A stretch of DNA of 64,000 bases from Pirellulales bacterium (GCA_033762255.1 JANRLT010000044.1:62001-126000), one strand, 5' to 3'. Positions 37,685 through 46,682 are shown, numbered from the stretch's first letter. Numbers and translations are program-made. The notes: generated by a model not told the origin, from the letters alone.

Positions 37685-39085
37685 ATGCAGCGTTCCGCCA
37701 CCCAATTACGCGCAGATGCATTGGCGATTTGGCGCGCCGGGGTGGCGGGTGTTCAGTCTGAACAATTGATGCAACAGCAGGTACGGGTGGAAAAACAGTG
37801 GTTGGTGCTGGACGAGTTTGAACTCGACCTGCGGACAATCAGGCGAATTGTGGTGGTGGGAGCGGGCAAGGCGGGAGCTGGCATGGCCGCGGGATTGGAA
37901 GCCGCGTTGGGGCCAAAGTTACTAGCGGAAAAGCAAGTGACCGGCTGGGTCAATGTCCCCGCCGACTGCGCGCGGCCTTTACAGCGAATTACGTTGCACC
38001 CCGCCCGCCCCGCCGGGGTCAATGAGCCAACCGCCGCGGGTGTGGCTGGTAGCGAACGGATTTTGCAACTTGTAAGTGGTTGTGGGGCGGAAGATTTATG
38101 CTTGGTCTTGCTTTCGGGCGGGGGGTCGGCGCTTTTACCCGCGCCGGTGGAGGGGATCACCCTGGAGGATAAACTTTCACTCACGCGTCAATTGAGCGCG
38201 GCGGGAGCAAATATCTATCAATTAAACACCGTCCGTAAACAACTCAGCCGGATCAAAGGGGGCGCTCTAGCCCGTGCGTGCCGCGCGGGCAGGATGGTCT
38301 CACTGATTATCTCCGATGTGATTGGCGATCCGCTGGATCTGATTGCCAGCGGCCCCACCGTCCCCGACACCAGCACGCCGCAAGAGGCCTGGGATATTTT
38401 GCAAAAATTTGGTGAAAAATTGGTTGCCGTGCCCGAGTCGGTCTGGCCGGTGTTACAAACCAAAATTGCCGCTGACGCTCATCACGCCCCGCCGGGGAAA
38501 TTATCCAACAAGGGTTATCCCCACGTGGCGAACTTCATTTTGGCCAATCTGGCCACCGCCGTGGATTGCGCGGGGGTGGAGGCGGAACGACGCGGTTATT
38601 CTTATGCAATGCTCGCCGCAAAAATACTGGAAGGCGATGTTGAGAATATCGGTCGCGACTTGGCCCAAAAGGCTATGAAAATGAGCGTGCTGGATGGCCC
38701 CGATTGCTTGATCATGGGTGGGGAGGGGACGGTGCAACTGGTTGGTCCGTCCCTGCGGGGCAAAGGGGGGCGAAATCAACAAACCGTGTTGGCGGCCTGG
38801 TGCGAATTGGCGGAATTGTGCGGCCAGGGGGGGAAAAATCCCGCGGTCGACCTGGTCATTTTGTCCGGGGGTACCGATGGCGAGGATGGCCCAACCGACG
38901 CCGCCGGAGCGTGGCTGGACGAAGAGGTGGCGAACCGCGCGCGGCAGTTGGGACTGGACCCGGCGGCGGCCCTCGCGCGGAATGACGCGTATCCGCTGTT
39001 TGAACAAGCGGGAGGACTGCTCATCACCGGACCCACGCATACGAATGTCTGTGATTTGCGGGTGGTGGTGGTGAATCAGCTATAA
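37685..39085 (+). CDS. Glycerate 2-kinase (MOFRL family)
   Basis: Phosphorylates D-glycerate to 2-phosphoglycerate. The protein of about 466 residues shows VVGAGKAGAGMA, LVLLSGGGSALLPAP, NTVRKQLSRIKGG, SDVIGDPLDLIASGP, GGEGTVQL and the C-terminal MOFRL signature VILSGGTDGEDGPTDAAGA and LLITGPTHTNVCDLRV. I prefer the ATG at 37685 (MQRSATQLRADALAIW) because family members begin there; an ATG 16 codons upstream is also open. It starts 78 bases after the exported protein gene. Confidence 0.92.
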   Translation: MQRSATQLRADALAIWRAGVAGVQSEQLMQQQVRVEKQWLVLDEFELDLRTIRRIVVVGAGKAGAGMAAGLEAALGPKLLAEKQVTGWVNVPADCARPLQRITLHPARPAGVNEPTAAGVAGSERILQLVSGCGAEDLCLVLLSGGGSALLPAPVEGITLEDKLSLTRQLSAAGANIYQLNTVRKQLSRIKGGALARACRAGRMVSLIISDVIGDPLDLIASGPTVPDTSTPQEAWDILQKFGEKLVAVPESVWPVLQTKIAADAHHAPPGKLSNKGYPHVANFILANLATAVDCAGVEAERRGYSYAMLAAKILEGDVENIGRDLAQKAMKMSVLDGPDCLIMGGEGTVQLVGPSLRGKGGRNQQTVLAAWCELAELCGQGGKNPAVDLVILSGGTDGEDGPTDAAGAWLDEEVANRARQLGLDPAAALARNDAYPLFEQAGGLLITGPTHTNVCDLRVVVVNQL

Positions 39086-39285
39086 ATAGCACAAGTCGAA
39101 TAATCAATTACACGTAACATAAAACATTTTTTGCAAAATATTTTGATCCAGCAAAAAAAACTCATTAAATTCTAAAATTTGTGGAATAAATTGGCTTTGC
39201 AATCGTTGCTAACTTGCGGCGACTTCCAATGACCACAAAATACCCCCTGTCTCTAGCTACAAACTTCCCCTCCCGGAGCGTAACC

Positions 39286-39747
39286 ATGCTATGCCAACAT
39301 TGCGGTGTCGAAGCCTCCACCAAATACGTGGCTTTTTATCAAAACATTGGCGCGCTGATCATGCGTTTTACCAAGTCCATCGAGGGGAATCTGTGCAAAA
39401 GCTGTATCCACAAACAGTATTGGTCGCTGACCGGCACCACCGCCATCCTAGGTTGGTGGGGGATGATTTCGCTGGTGGTGACGCCGTTCTTATTACTAAA
39501 TAATACGGTGCGGTACCTCTTTTGCCTAACGATGGAACCGGTGGGTCCGGGCGCTTTGGCCCCCACCCTGACCGATGCGGCCGTGCAAAAGATTTTACCC
39601 CATACCGAGGAATTGTTTAACCGTATGGGCAATAAAGAGGAACTGCCACAAGTGCTCACCGCTATCGCCCAGCGGGCGGGGGTGACACCGGGCCAAGTCC
39701 TCTTATTTGTGCGGGCGGTGATCGAAGAGCAAGAAAAAGGGAGTTGA
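39286..39747 (+). CDS. Small membrane protein with zinc-ribbon-like cysteines
   Basis: A 153-residue protein. CQHC at residues 3-6 and CKSC near residue 40 form a two-CxxC metal site; then comes a hydrophobic stretch (TAILGWWGMISLVVTPFLLL) and a helical C-terminal part (LTAIAQRAGVTPGQVLLFVRAVI). CGGAG seven bases before the ATG at 39286 supports this start over upstream codons. Family not recognised. Confidence 0.7.
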   Translation: MLCQHCGVEASTKYVAFYQNIGALIMRFTKSIEGNLCKSCIHKQYWSLTGTTAILGWWGMISLVVTPFLLLNNTVRYLFCLTMEPVGPGALAPTLTDAAVQKILPHTEELFNRMGNKEELPQVLTAIAQRAGVTPGQVLLFVRAVIEEQEKGS

Positions 39748-40004
39748 TGGATGTTGGAATTTTCATATTTTTAGTCGGGAAACAGGTTCTGCGTTTGCTC
39801 CCCTTCTTTATGGCAGCCACACGAAAATTCAGAAGGCGGATTTCGATACTGCTTATGCCGATTTGCGGGAATTAAATTTGCAAGAAAGCGAAAAATCCCC
39901 TCATGCATGGCATTTCCCGATTCCGCCCGGTATCTTACGGGTAGCGGCACCCGGGGCCCAGGCGTGACTGTCACACTGGGCAAGCGCTGCTTACTCCTCT
40001 TCTG

Positions 40005-40502
40005 ATGACGTTCATGTCACCCAACCAAATTTTGCAGTCCACGCTGGATATGAGCCTCTTTGTGCTCAACGCCTACTACGCCGATTTGACGGATGCGCAA
40101 CTGCTGGAGCGACCCGGCGAGGGCTGCAACCCGCTCGCCTGGCAATTGGGCCACTTGATCAATTCCCAAAACAATCTGATCAATGACATCCGCCCCGGTG
40201 CGGGCATTGAATTGCCTGCGGGGTTTGCGGAGCAGCATTCGAAAGTGACAGCCGCCGATCCCTCCGCCAAATACCTAAGCAAGCAACAGTATCAAGACCT
40301 GTTTAGCCAGGTGAATGCCGCTGCGGCAAAGGTGCTGGCTTCACTCACTCCCACAGAGTTGGCGGGGCCGGGACCAGAACGATTCCGCCAGATGTTTCCC
40401 ACGCTGGGCGAGTTTGCCGTGCTAATTGCCACGCATCCCATGATGCATGCCGGTCAGTTTGTCCCGGTGCGCCGCAAGCTGGGCAAGCCGGTGGTCATTT
40501 AG
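40005..40502 (+). CDS. DinB-like four-helix protein
   Basis: A 165-residue DinB/YfiT-type protein, often a metal-dependent thiol transferase or of unknown role. The metal-binding histidines are the ones in PLAWQLGHLINSQNN and in THPMMHAGQFVPVRR. The ATG could be at 40005 or 40014. Its TAG stop is the first part of the AGCCCGCAGCG repeat that begins at 40500. The 257-bp gap upstream shows no gene. Confidence 0.82.
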   Translation: MTFMSPNQILQSTLDMSLFVLNAYYADLTDAQLLERPGEGCNPLAWQLGHLINSQNNLINDIRPGAGIELPAGFAEQHSKVTAADPSAKYLSKQQYQDLFSQVNAAAAKVLASLTPTELAGPGPERFRQMFPTLGEFAVLIATHPMMHAGQFVPVRRKLGKPVVI

Positions 40503-40540
40503 CCCGCAGCGTGATCTCAGCCCGCAGCGTCAGCAAGGGA
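40500..40540. repeat. AGCCCGCAGCGT repeat pair overlapping a stop codon
   Basis: TAGCCCGCAGCGT and CAGCCCGCAGCGTCAGCAAG are adjacent, related to the pair at 12211-12255. The first copy's TAG is the stop codon of the DinB-like gene. Confidence 0.85.
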
Positions 40541-40631
40541 TATGGGTATTAGTATGCAGGGGAGCTAGGGTGCAGTTAAGCAGAGAGACCAGGGGAGTTA
40601 AAAGATACGAAATTTAACCGGAGGGTTTTTT

Positions 40632-41711
40632 ATGACGCATTTTCTCAGCCGTGCTTTGGTAGTGGCGATATTCTGGGTTGGCTTCCATTGTGGGTCCGTC
40701 CTTGCCGCCGAACCAACCCCCGCGCCGCAACCTGGCAAGACCCTCAACATCTACTGGATCGACGTCGAGGGGGGCGCCGCCACGCTGATCGTCACCCCGG
40801 TCGGGGAGTCGGTGCTTATCGATAGCGGCAATCCCGGCCCACGGGACGCGGATCGTATCTTTCAGGTGGCGACCAAAGTGGCTGGCCTGCGCAAGCTGGA
40901 CCACCTGGTCACCACGCACTACCATATCGATCATTTTGGCGGGGCGGCCCAATTGTCGCAGGTCCTGCCGATTGGCACGGTCCATGATAATGGTGAGTTT
41001 GCGGAATTGCGCGAACGGCCCAGCGACGAGTATTTGCGGTTTCCCTGTGAACGGCGGGTGCAGATTCAACCGGGAGGGGGAGTGGAATTACAATCTCCGG
41101 CAGACCAAACAGCCGTCAAATTGACCTGCCTGTGCGCCCGGCAGCGGGTGATCCAGCCACCGGCGAATGTCCGCCTGGCACGCAATCCCCTGACAGACGA
41201 GGCGGTCAAAAAACCGGCGGACACCTCGGATAACGCCAACAGTATTGTGCTTTTGCTTCAATTTGGCGATTTTCGCTTTTTTGACGGGGGAGACTTGACC
41301 TGGAACACGGAGGAAAAATTGGTCTGCCCGTTTAATCTGGTGGGTGAAGTCGACCTCTATCAGGCCAACCATCATGGGTTGGATGTCAGTAACAACCCTG
41401 TGTTGCTCAAATCGCTGCGCCCCCGCGTCGCGGTAATCAACAACGGCCCGACCAAGGGGTGCATGCCGCTGACCTATGGCACGCTCAGCCAGCTCGACAG
41501 CGTGCAGGCAATTTATCAACTGCACAAAAATGAACGTATGGGCGAGAAAGAAGGAAACACCGCGGGGGAATTTATTGCCAATGACAGCGGCGCTGCCTGC
41601 CAGGGAAATTATGTCCAGTGCACGGTCGCGGCGGACGGCAAATCCTACGTACTAAAAATCCCAGCCAAACAACACCAACAGCGATTTGACTGTAAAAGCG
41701 CTCTACCCTAA
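40632..41711 (+). CDS. Exported metallo-beta-lactamase-fold hydrolase
   Basis: A 359-residue protein with a signal peptide (VVAIFWVGFHCGSVLAAEP) and an MBL fold. The metal motif THYHIDHFGG gives His96, His98, Asp100 and His101; further ligands are the Asp in FFDGGDLTW and the His in QANHHGLD. The layout resembles the ComEC/Rec2 hydrolase domain and related exported nuclease or phosphoesterase-like proteins; the substrate is unknown. GGAGG seven bases before the ATG fixes the start. Confidence 0.87.
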   Translation: MTHFLSRALVVAIFWVGFHCGSVLAAEPTPAPQPGKTLNIYWIDVEGGAATLIVTPVGESVLIDSGNPGPRDADRIFQVATKVAGLRKLDHLVTTHYHIDHFGGAAQLSQVLPIGTVHDNGEFAELRERPSDEYLRFPCERRVQIQPGGGVELQSPADQTAVKLTCLCARQRVIQPPANVRLARNPLTDEAVKKPADTSDNANSIVLLLQFGDFRFFDGGDLTWNTEEKLVCPFNLVGEVDLYQANHHGLDVSNNPVLLKSLRPRVAVINNGPTKGCMPLTYGTLSQLDSVQAIYQLHKNERMGEKEGNTAGEFIANDSGAACQGNYVQCTVAADGKSYVLKIPAKQHQQRFDCKSALP

Positions 41712-41874
41712 GAATTATGGTAGTTGGATAATGGATTTTGGTCAGTGGTTCAGCGTCGATGACGTTTCCACAGGCAAAACAAGGCTTGAGGTAGCCTCCT
41801 AGCTGACAATTTGCAATAATTCATTGAATATCGCAACAAATACCAAAAACCAGTTACCAAAAAACCACCCCCCC

Positions 41875-42309
41875 ATGACCAAAAACACTTTCTGGCTACT
41901 GCTGGGCGTGACTTTGACCGTTTGTGCGGGAATTTTAGCCATGGAGACCTTGGGTCGGCCGCGCACAGTGCAACTGCAAATTGAAGGGTCGCACTGTGAA
42001 GGGTGCCTGATGAACGTGCGTAAGTCACTGTTAAACGTGCCGGGGGTCAAAATCGCCGAAGTAAAATTTGTGGAGGATGGAACTCCTCCAGCCGTTCCAT
42101 CGGCGGGTTCCTCCGGGGATCAGGCTGGGAGCGGAGAGTCCCCCGCCATGGCGGACGTCCCGGCGGAAAAGGCTACGCCATCTGTCGAAGAACCCGCCAC
42201 CCGCACAGCCGTGGCCACGTTGGAGGTGGACGGCTGGAACACGCCCTCACAAGCGGAGCTAATCAAAGCGGTAGAAGACGCTGGCAAACAGGGTCGGGTG
42301 CTTCCCTAA
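41875..42309 (+). CDS. Membrane-anchored HMA-like metal-binding protein with split domain
   Basis: From the ATG at 41875 the protein is 144 residues: a membrane segment (FWLLLGVTLTVCAGILAM), then the first part of a heavy-metal-associated fold with CEGC (Cys41, Cys44) in IEGSHCEGCLMNVRKSLLNVPGV. The fold is then broken by about 50 residues rich in Pro, Ala, Ser and Glu before its second half (ATLEVDGWNTPSQAELIKAVEDAG). A TTG 17 codons upstream is an alternative start. It probably binds Cu or a similar soft metal at the membrane. Confidence 0.75.
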   Translation: MTKNTFWLLLGVTLTVCAGILAMETLGRPRTVQLQIEGSHCEGCLMNVRKSLLNVPGVKIAEVKFVEDGTPPAVPSAGSSGDQAGSGESPAMADVPAEKATPSVEEPATRTAVATLEVDGWNTPSQAELIKAVEDAGKQGRVLP

Positions 42310-42891
42310 TAACCTGCTGAAAAGCATTTTCCGACCCAAGATGCTCTGTATTTGACGAACCAAAAATACAGCTCGCTTTTTTACAATTAGTTTGATTTTA
42401 AACAGGCGGTAAAATTAACTTCGCGCGGCATGGAATTATTAGCGTCGCCGGATTTAACTGAACAGCAATTGAACCGCTTACCCGCACTAATCCTCGCTAA
42501 TCTAGACAGTATTCTCCAACTAGTGGATCGTTCAGATGGATTACGACGGCCAGGGCATTCTGGATTAATGTCGATTAGCCAGGATGCGTATTTTAAATTT
42601 CTTCATCAAAAAAAACATCGTCCACCTCTTTCTGGCAGCCTGTTGAGCAAGCATTTACCGGCACAAAATGTTGTGAATTTGGCAAAGCTAAAATAATGAA
42701 GGGCTGTGCCCGCCGATTGATTTTCAACAGGCACTTAGCCCGGCGGAAGGTCGATCCCGTTATTTTTACGCTCTCTTTGCCACGCGTCGCCCCCCTATGG
42801 GCACGTGTGGGCCTGTACACTTCCCCGCAAATGTTGTAAAAGTAGGGGAGTGGGGAAAAAATCGCTGTATACTCGAATAATCGAGGGGCCG
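42310..42891. other. 582-bp gap before the split-SbcC operon
   Basis: Contains copy B of the 79-bp dispersed repeat. An open frame at 42430-42696 ends inside that repeat, has no ribosome binding site and no family, so I do not call it a gene. The promoter of the following operon should lie between 42711 and 42891. Confidence 0.6.
42632..42710 (-). repeat. 79-bp dispersed repeat, copy B
   Basis: Reverse complement of this stretch matches 26126-26204 at 71 of 79 positions without gaps. It lies about 180 bases upstream of the split-SbcC operon. Confidence 0.88.
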
Positions 42892-44340
42892 ATGATTGTA
42901 AAAATTCTGCTCGAAAACTTTATGTCCCATGCGCGGACGGAGATGGAGCTTTGCCCCGGCCTGAATGTGCTGGTCGGCCCTAACAACTGCGGCAAAAGCG
43001 CGCTCGTCGCGGCGCTGCGCATACTGGCCCATAACGAAAACTCCACTTATGTGACGCGGCACGGGCAAAAGTTTTGTGGCGTGACCCTTACCACCAGCGA
43101 CGGCCATACGATCCAATGGTCGCGAAAAAACTCTCCCAAATACAAAATCAACGGTCAGGATTTTGATCGGCTAAAATCCGGCGCTCCCCCGGAATTGCAC
43201 TCGATCCTACGAATGCCGATCATCGAGTGTGAATCCGACGAATTTGACATCCACTTTGGAGAACAAAAAAAGCCAATTTTTTTGTTGGACAAGTCCCATA
43301 CCAAACAAGCTCAGTTTTTTGCCAGTTCTTCCGACGCGTCCCAGTTGCTGCGGATGCAAAAGCGGCACAAGGATAAGGAATCCGACGCCCACAAACGCAA
43401 AGCCCGTTTGGAAGCTGAATCCCGGCAGTTGAGCAAAGAGCTGGAATCCCTGGGACCCGTGGTGGGAATCGCCGAGCAGTTTGCGCGCGTGACGGCTTGG
43501 CGAAATGAGTTGGCTCTGTTGGCCCAGCGGCATCAGGCCTGCGCGGCGGCCACCGCGGCCCTGGCCCGGCAACGCCGACAAGCGGAATATTACCGCCAGC
43601 AAACCACGATCTACGCTCCCCTGGCCCCTCCCCCCCTGCTCCACCCCGTTGAGCCTTTATCAAACCTCATCCTGGCTATCCGCGCTGGTCAGCGCGCGCG
43701 GGCGTATCGCCAGGGTCAATATGCCTGCCTACAAGCTCTGCCCGCGCCGCCCCAAATGAGGACCACGTCCGCGCTGGGGGATTTGTGCGCAAACTTACAT
43801 GCCGTCCAGGCGAGTCAAGCCTGGGCCAGCGCGCAACTGCGGGCCTTGCGGCAGCTTTCCCGCGCGCCCCAATTAGCGGACACACACGCCCTGGCCACAC
43901 AATTGCAATCGTTAAAAAGTGTCAAAGCAACTAAGCGGCGGCTGACCGGCGAAGTGGCGGTTTATCGCGCCCTAGTCCCCCCGCCGGAACAGCATGCCAC
44001 AGCCAGGCTCGAAGAGAAATTAATACAATTGCGCCAGTCGCGGCGTGCCGCCCTGATGGCCGAGTCCCGTCGCGGGGTTGTGGCAAAAATCGTTCCCCCC
44101 GCGGAACCGGCGGCGGTGGGCGAAATTTCCACGTTCATCTGTCAATTGCGCAAAGCCCACGAGCAGCTCGCGCAGTCCCGGGCAAACGCGCACGCCGCCG
44201 AGCGACAACTTGCCCAGGCGGACCTGGCTATCCGCGCCCAACTGCGGGACAGGCGCTGTCCGACCTGCGGAGCGATGGTGGATGCCGCCACGTTTTTAGA
44301 ACATGCGACGCCGCGCGGCGCGGGGGGGGACCATGCCTGA
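42892..44340 (+). CDS. SbcC/Rad50-like ATPase, N-terminal half
   Basis: A 482-residue protein starting as SbcC/Rad50 do: IVKILLENFMSHARTEMEL, then Walker A GPNNCGKSAL (residues 29-38) and, past 160, a long coiled coil rich in Ala, Gln, Arg and Leu. It ends only about 25 residues after a CPTC pair (Cys456, Cys459), which resembles the zinc hook that normally sits mid-protein. No Walker B or signature motif is present; these are in the gene at 45769. The ATG at 42892 follows GAGGGG closely. The stop overlaps the next gene by 8 bases, so translation is probably coupled. Truncation by mutation is unlikely because the missing half is intact nearby. Confidence 0.85.
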   Translation: MIVKILLENFMSHARTEMELCPGLNVLVGPNNCGKSALVAALRILAHNENSTYVTRHGQKFCGVTLTTSDGHTIQWSRKNSPKYKINGQDFDRLKSGAPPELHSILRMPIIECESDEFDIHFGEQKKPIFLLDKSHTKQAQFFASSSDASQLLRMQKRHKDKESDAHKRKARLEAESRQLSKELESLGPVVGIAEQFARVTAWRNELALLAQRHQACAAATAALARQRRQAEYYRQQTTIYAPLAPPPLLHPVEPLSNLILAIRAGQRARAYRQGQYACLQALPAPPQMRTTSALGDLCANLHAVQASQAWASAQLRALRQLSRAPQLADTHALATQLQSLKSVKATKRRLTGEVAVYRALVPPPEQHATARLEEKLIQLRQSRRAALMAESRRGVVAKIVPPAEPAAVGEISTFICQLRKAHEQLAQSRANAHAAERQLAQADLAIRAQLRDRRCPTCGAMVDAATFLEHATPRGAGGDHA

Positions 44341-45394
44341 CATCGCTTATGCGGGACTTTTGCTCATCGGCGACCCGCACCTGGAAGGACGCGTCCCCGG
44401 CTTTCGCATGGATGAGTATCCCACGGTCATCCTAGAAAAATTAAAATGGTGCCTGGATTACGCCCGCCGGGAATCCCTCCTCCCCGCGATGCTGGGGGAC
44501 TTGTTTGACAAACCGCGCGATAATCCCAATTGGCTGGTCGCGCGGCTGTTGGACATTTTGCCGCCGAACCTATTGGGGATTTATGGCAACCACGATTGCA
44601 AGGATCCCGAGCTAAACGAACATGACACCCTCAGTATTTTGATTAAGGCGGGCCGCTATCGGCTTTTGGACGCGCAGCAACCCTGGCGTGGCGAAATCAA
44701 TGGTCGAGAAGTGATCCTGGGTGGCAGCTCTTATCGGCAGCCTTTACCCACGGGTTATCCGCCGGTTACCGACCAGAGTGGGGCCCACCGCAAACAAACA
44801 CTTTCCCCCGATAACGGCACTCCGGCCGCACCCTCTCGTGGTCGCAATCGCAAAGTCCCCGCGACCGTTGCCACCGAACCATTATTTAAAGAGGCCTGCT
44901 CCTCACGGCCGTTGGTGATTTGGCTGACCCACCATGACCTGACATTGCCGGGATACGACGATGGACGGCACAATTTGTGTGAATTGCCCGGGATTGACCT
45001 GGTGGTCAATGGCCATATTCACCGCAAATTCGCGGAGGTGGCGTGCGGGGGGACCGTCTGGTGCAATCCCGGCAACATCAGCCGCCGCGCGCGGAATGAC
45101 GCCACTCGCCTGCATATTCCGGCGGCTTTACGCGTGGATGTGACCGTGGAGGGATTGCGGCGGCGGTGGATAGATATTCCCCACGCGGGATTTGACGATG
45201 TGTTTTATCCGGCAATCGTTGAAACCGAGGCAACCGGCGGGCCATCGGGATTTGTCGCGGGACTGGCCGAATTACAAGCCCGTCGGACTGCCAGCGGGGC
45301 CGGTTTGCATGAGTTTTTGCGGCTCAATATGGGAAATTTTGAGCCGGACATCGCGCAAGAGATTTGGACTTTAGCCCAAGAAACCACCACCTAA
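44333..45394 (+). CDS. SbcD/Mre11-like metallophosphoesterase nuclease
   Basis: A 353-residue calcineurin-type phosphoesterase with all five motifs: IGDPHL, MLGDLFDKP, YGNHD, WLTHHD and VNGHIHRKF. This is the pattern of the SbcD/Mre11 nuclease, the partner of SbcC/Rad50. A variable region (about residues 145-185, polar and Pro-rich) interrupts the fold. The ATG at 44333 overlaps the end of the preceding gene, with a run of G as binding site. It is shorter than typical SbcD (about 400) and its C-terminus has no obvious capping domain. Confidence 0.88.
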   Translation: MPDIAYAGLLLIGDPHLEGRVPGFRMDEYPTVILEKLKWCLDYARRESLLPAMLGDLFDKPRDNPNWLVARLLDILPPNLLGIYGNHDCKDPELNEHDTLSILIKAGRYRLLDAQQPWRGEINGREVILGGSSYRQPLPTGYPPVTDQSGAHRKQTLSPDNGTPAAPSRGRNRKVPATVATEPLFKEACSSRPLVIWLTHHDLTLPGYDDGRHNLCELPGIDLVVNGHIHRKFAEVACGGTVWCNPGNISRRARNDATRLHIPAALRVDVTVEGLRRRWIDIPHAGFDDVFYPAIVETEATGGPSGFVAGLAELQARRTASGAGLHEFLRLNMGNFEPDIAQEIWTLAQETTT

Positions 45395-45404
45395 GGAGTC
45401 GAAC

Positions 45405-45716
45405 ATGAATACGGCGGAACCGCAATCGATTGAACAGCTAAAAGAATGGTATCTCAGGCTGGATAAACAAAAGACCGTGGCGGAAACCCAAGCTCAAGCC
45501 GCCGCCCAGCAATTGGAGCAATTGCAAGCAGCGGCCCGGAAAGAGTACGGCACGGACGATCTGGAACAACTGGAAGCCTTATTAGAAAAGATGAAAGCCG
45601 AAAATGAAGAAAAACGTGCGGCTTATCAGGCCACGTTAACCAGCATCGACTTGGAATTAGCCGCGGTGGAGCGGGAATTTGCCGCCAGTAAAGAAAACTC
45701 GCCGGGCGCAAAATAA
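45405..45716 (+). CDS. Small coiled-coil protein of the split-SbcC operon
   Basis: A 103-residue protein that is almost all heptad-like helix (EQLKEWYLRLDKQKTVAET, QQLEQLQAAARKE, LEQLEALLEKMKAE). AAGGAG six bases before the ATG; it starts 10 bases after the nuclease gene. No family recognised. Its place between the two ATPase halves suggests it contributes coiled-coil length or links the halves; this is inference. Confidence 0.75.
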   Translation: MNTAEPQSIEQLKEWYLRLDKQKTVAETQAQAAAQQLEQLQAAARKEYGTDDLEQLEALLEKMKAENEEKRAAYQATLTSIDLELAAVEREFAASKENSPGAK

Positions 45717-45768
45717 GCTCGCGGAAAGCCTGTTTACAACCTTATTGCTGTTTTTGTGTGTGGACCTT

Positions 45769-46446
45769 ATGACGTCATCTGATTTTTCCCCCCTGGACGA
45801 GCCTAGCCACCTGGGCCGCCGCGTGGAGCAACTTAACCTCGAGCGGGAATTGCGCGTGCGCCGGTCGCAGGAATTAGCCGTGGAATTCGCCGAACTTAAT
45901 TATTATCTCGAGTTGGCTCCACGCGTGGGCCAGCAGCTTAATGAATTGGCAAAGAATTTATTTAACCAACTATTGGATGTCGTCACTAGCAAATTAACGC
46001 TGGCCCTGCAGGAAATCCTCGACCAACCGATCACGCTTAAAACCACGGTGGAGCAATCGCACAAGGCGGCTAGCGTGGAGTTTTATATCGAACGCAATGG
46101 CCAAAAAGAAGATATCATGGACGGCCAGGGAGGCTCCGTGGCAAATATCCTGAGCGTGGGCCTGCGCATGTTTGCCCTGGCGACGCAGGACCCGGCCCGA
46201 CACCGGCCATTTTTGGTTTTGGATGAGCAGGATTGCTGGCTGCGGCCCGATCTGGTGCCCGGGTTGGTCAAGATGATTCGCGACGCGGGTAAAGCGTTGG
46301 GCTTTCAGGTGTTGATGATTAGCCACCACGATATTAGCGTGTTTGAGCGGTACGCCGACCGGATTTATCAATTACAGCCAAAGGGCGAAAATGGGGTGGA
46401 AGTCCGCTTGCACAACGCGTCCCCGGCGGTGGTAGATCAATTATGA
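45769..46446 (+). CDS. SbcC/Rad50-like ATPase, C-terminal half
   Basis: A 225-residue protein with the C-terminal lobe of an SMC/Rad50 ATPase: a helical lead-in (residues 15-85), the signature region DGQGGSVANILSVGLRM (119-134, in place of LSGGE), Walker B FLVLDEQD (148-155, Glu153 as candidate catalytic base) and the switch histidine in MISHHD (His187). No Walker A is present, so it can only act with the N-half. The ATG at 45769 is 52 bases after the coiled-coil gene; an in-frame TTG at 45679 overlaps that gene and is less likely. Confidence 0.82.
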   Translation: MTSSDFSPLDEPSHLGRRVEQLNLERELRVRRSQELAVEFAELNYYLELAPRVGQQLNELAKNLFNQLLDVVTSKLTLALQEILDQPITLKTTVEQSHKAASVEFYIERNGQKEDIMDGQGGSVANILSVGLRMFALATQDPARHRPFLVLDEQDCWLRPDLVPGLVKMIRDAGKALGFQVLMISHHDISVFERYADRIYQLQPKGENGVEVRLHNASPAVVDQL

Positions 46447-46537
46447 ATTAAGAATTGGATTCTAGTCATGCTTGCTTTCTCATCGTTACTTCTCACTTTC
46501 GGCGACGGGGGGCTCGCGGAGGCTCGATACCCGCCAC

Positions 46538-46680
46538 CCTCCCGCCTCTCGTCTCCCGCCTCCCGCCTCTCGTCTCCCGTCTCCCGTCTCCCGTCTCCCG
46601 TCTCCCGTCTCCCGTCTCCCACCTCCCGCCTCCCGTCTCCCGTCTCCCGCCTCCCGTCTCCCGTCTCCCGTCTCCCGCTC
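46538..46680. repeat. Heptamer array CCGTCTC, about 20 units
   Basis: About 140 bases of almost pure pyrimidine on the plus strand built from CCGTCTC with variants CCGCCTC and CCACCTC. It fills the gap between two convergent genes, the SbcC C-half and the isoaspartyl peptidase. Shorter runs of the same unit are at 14075-14101 and about 47985-48000. Confidence 0.95.
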
Positions 46681-46682
46681 CA

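Noticed and set aside
42430-42696. Open frame of 88 codons before the split-SbcC operon
   Set aside because: No ribosome binding site, no family resemblance, and its stop and last third fall inside the 79-bp dispersed repeat.
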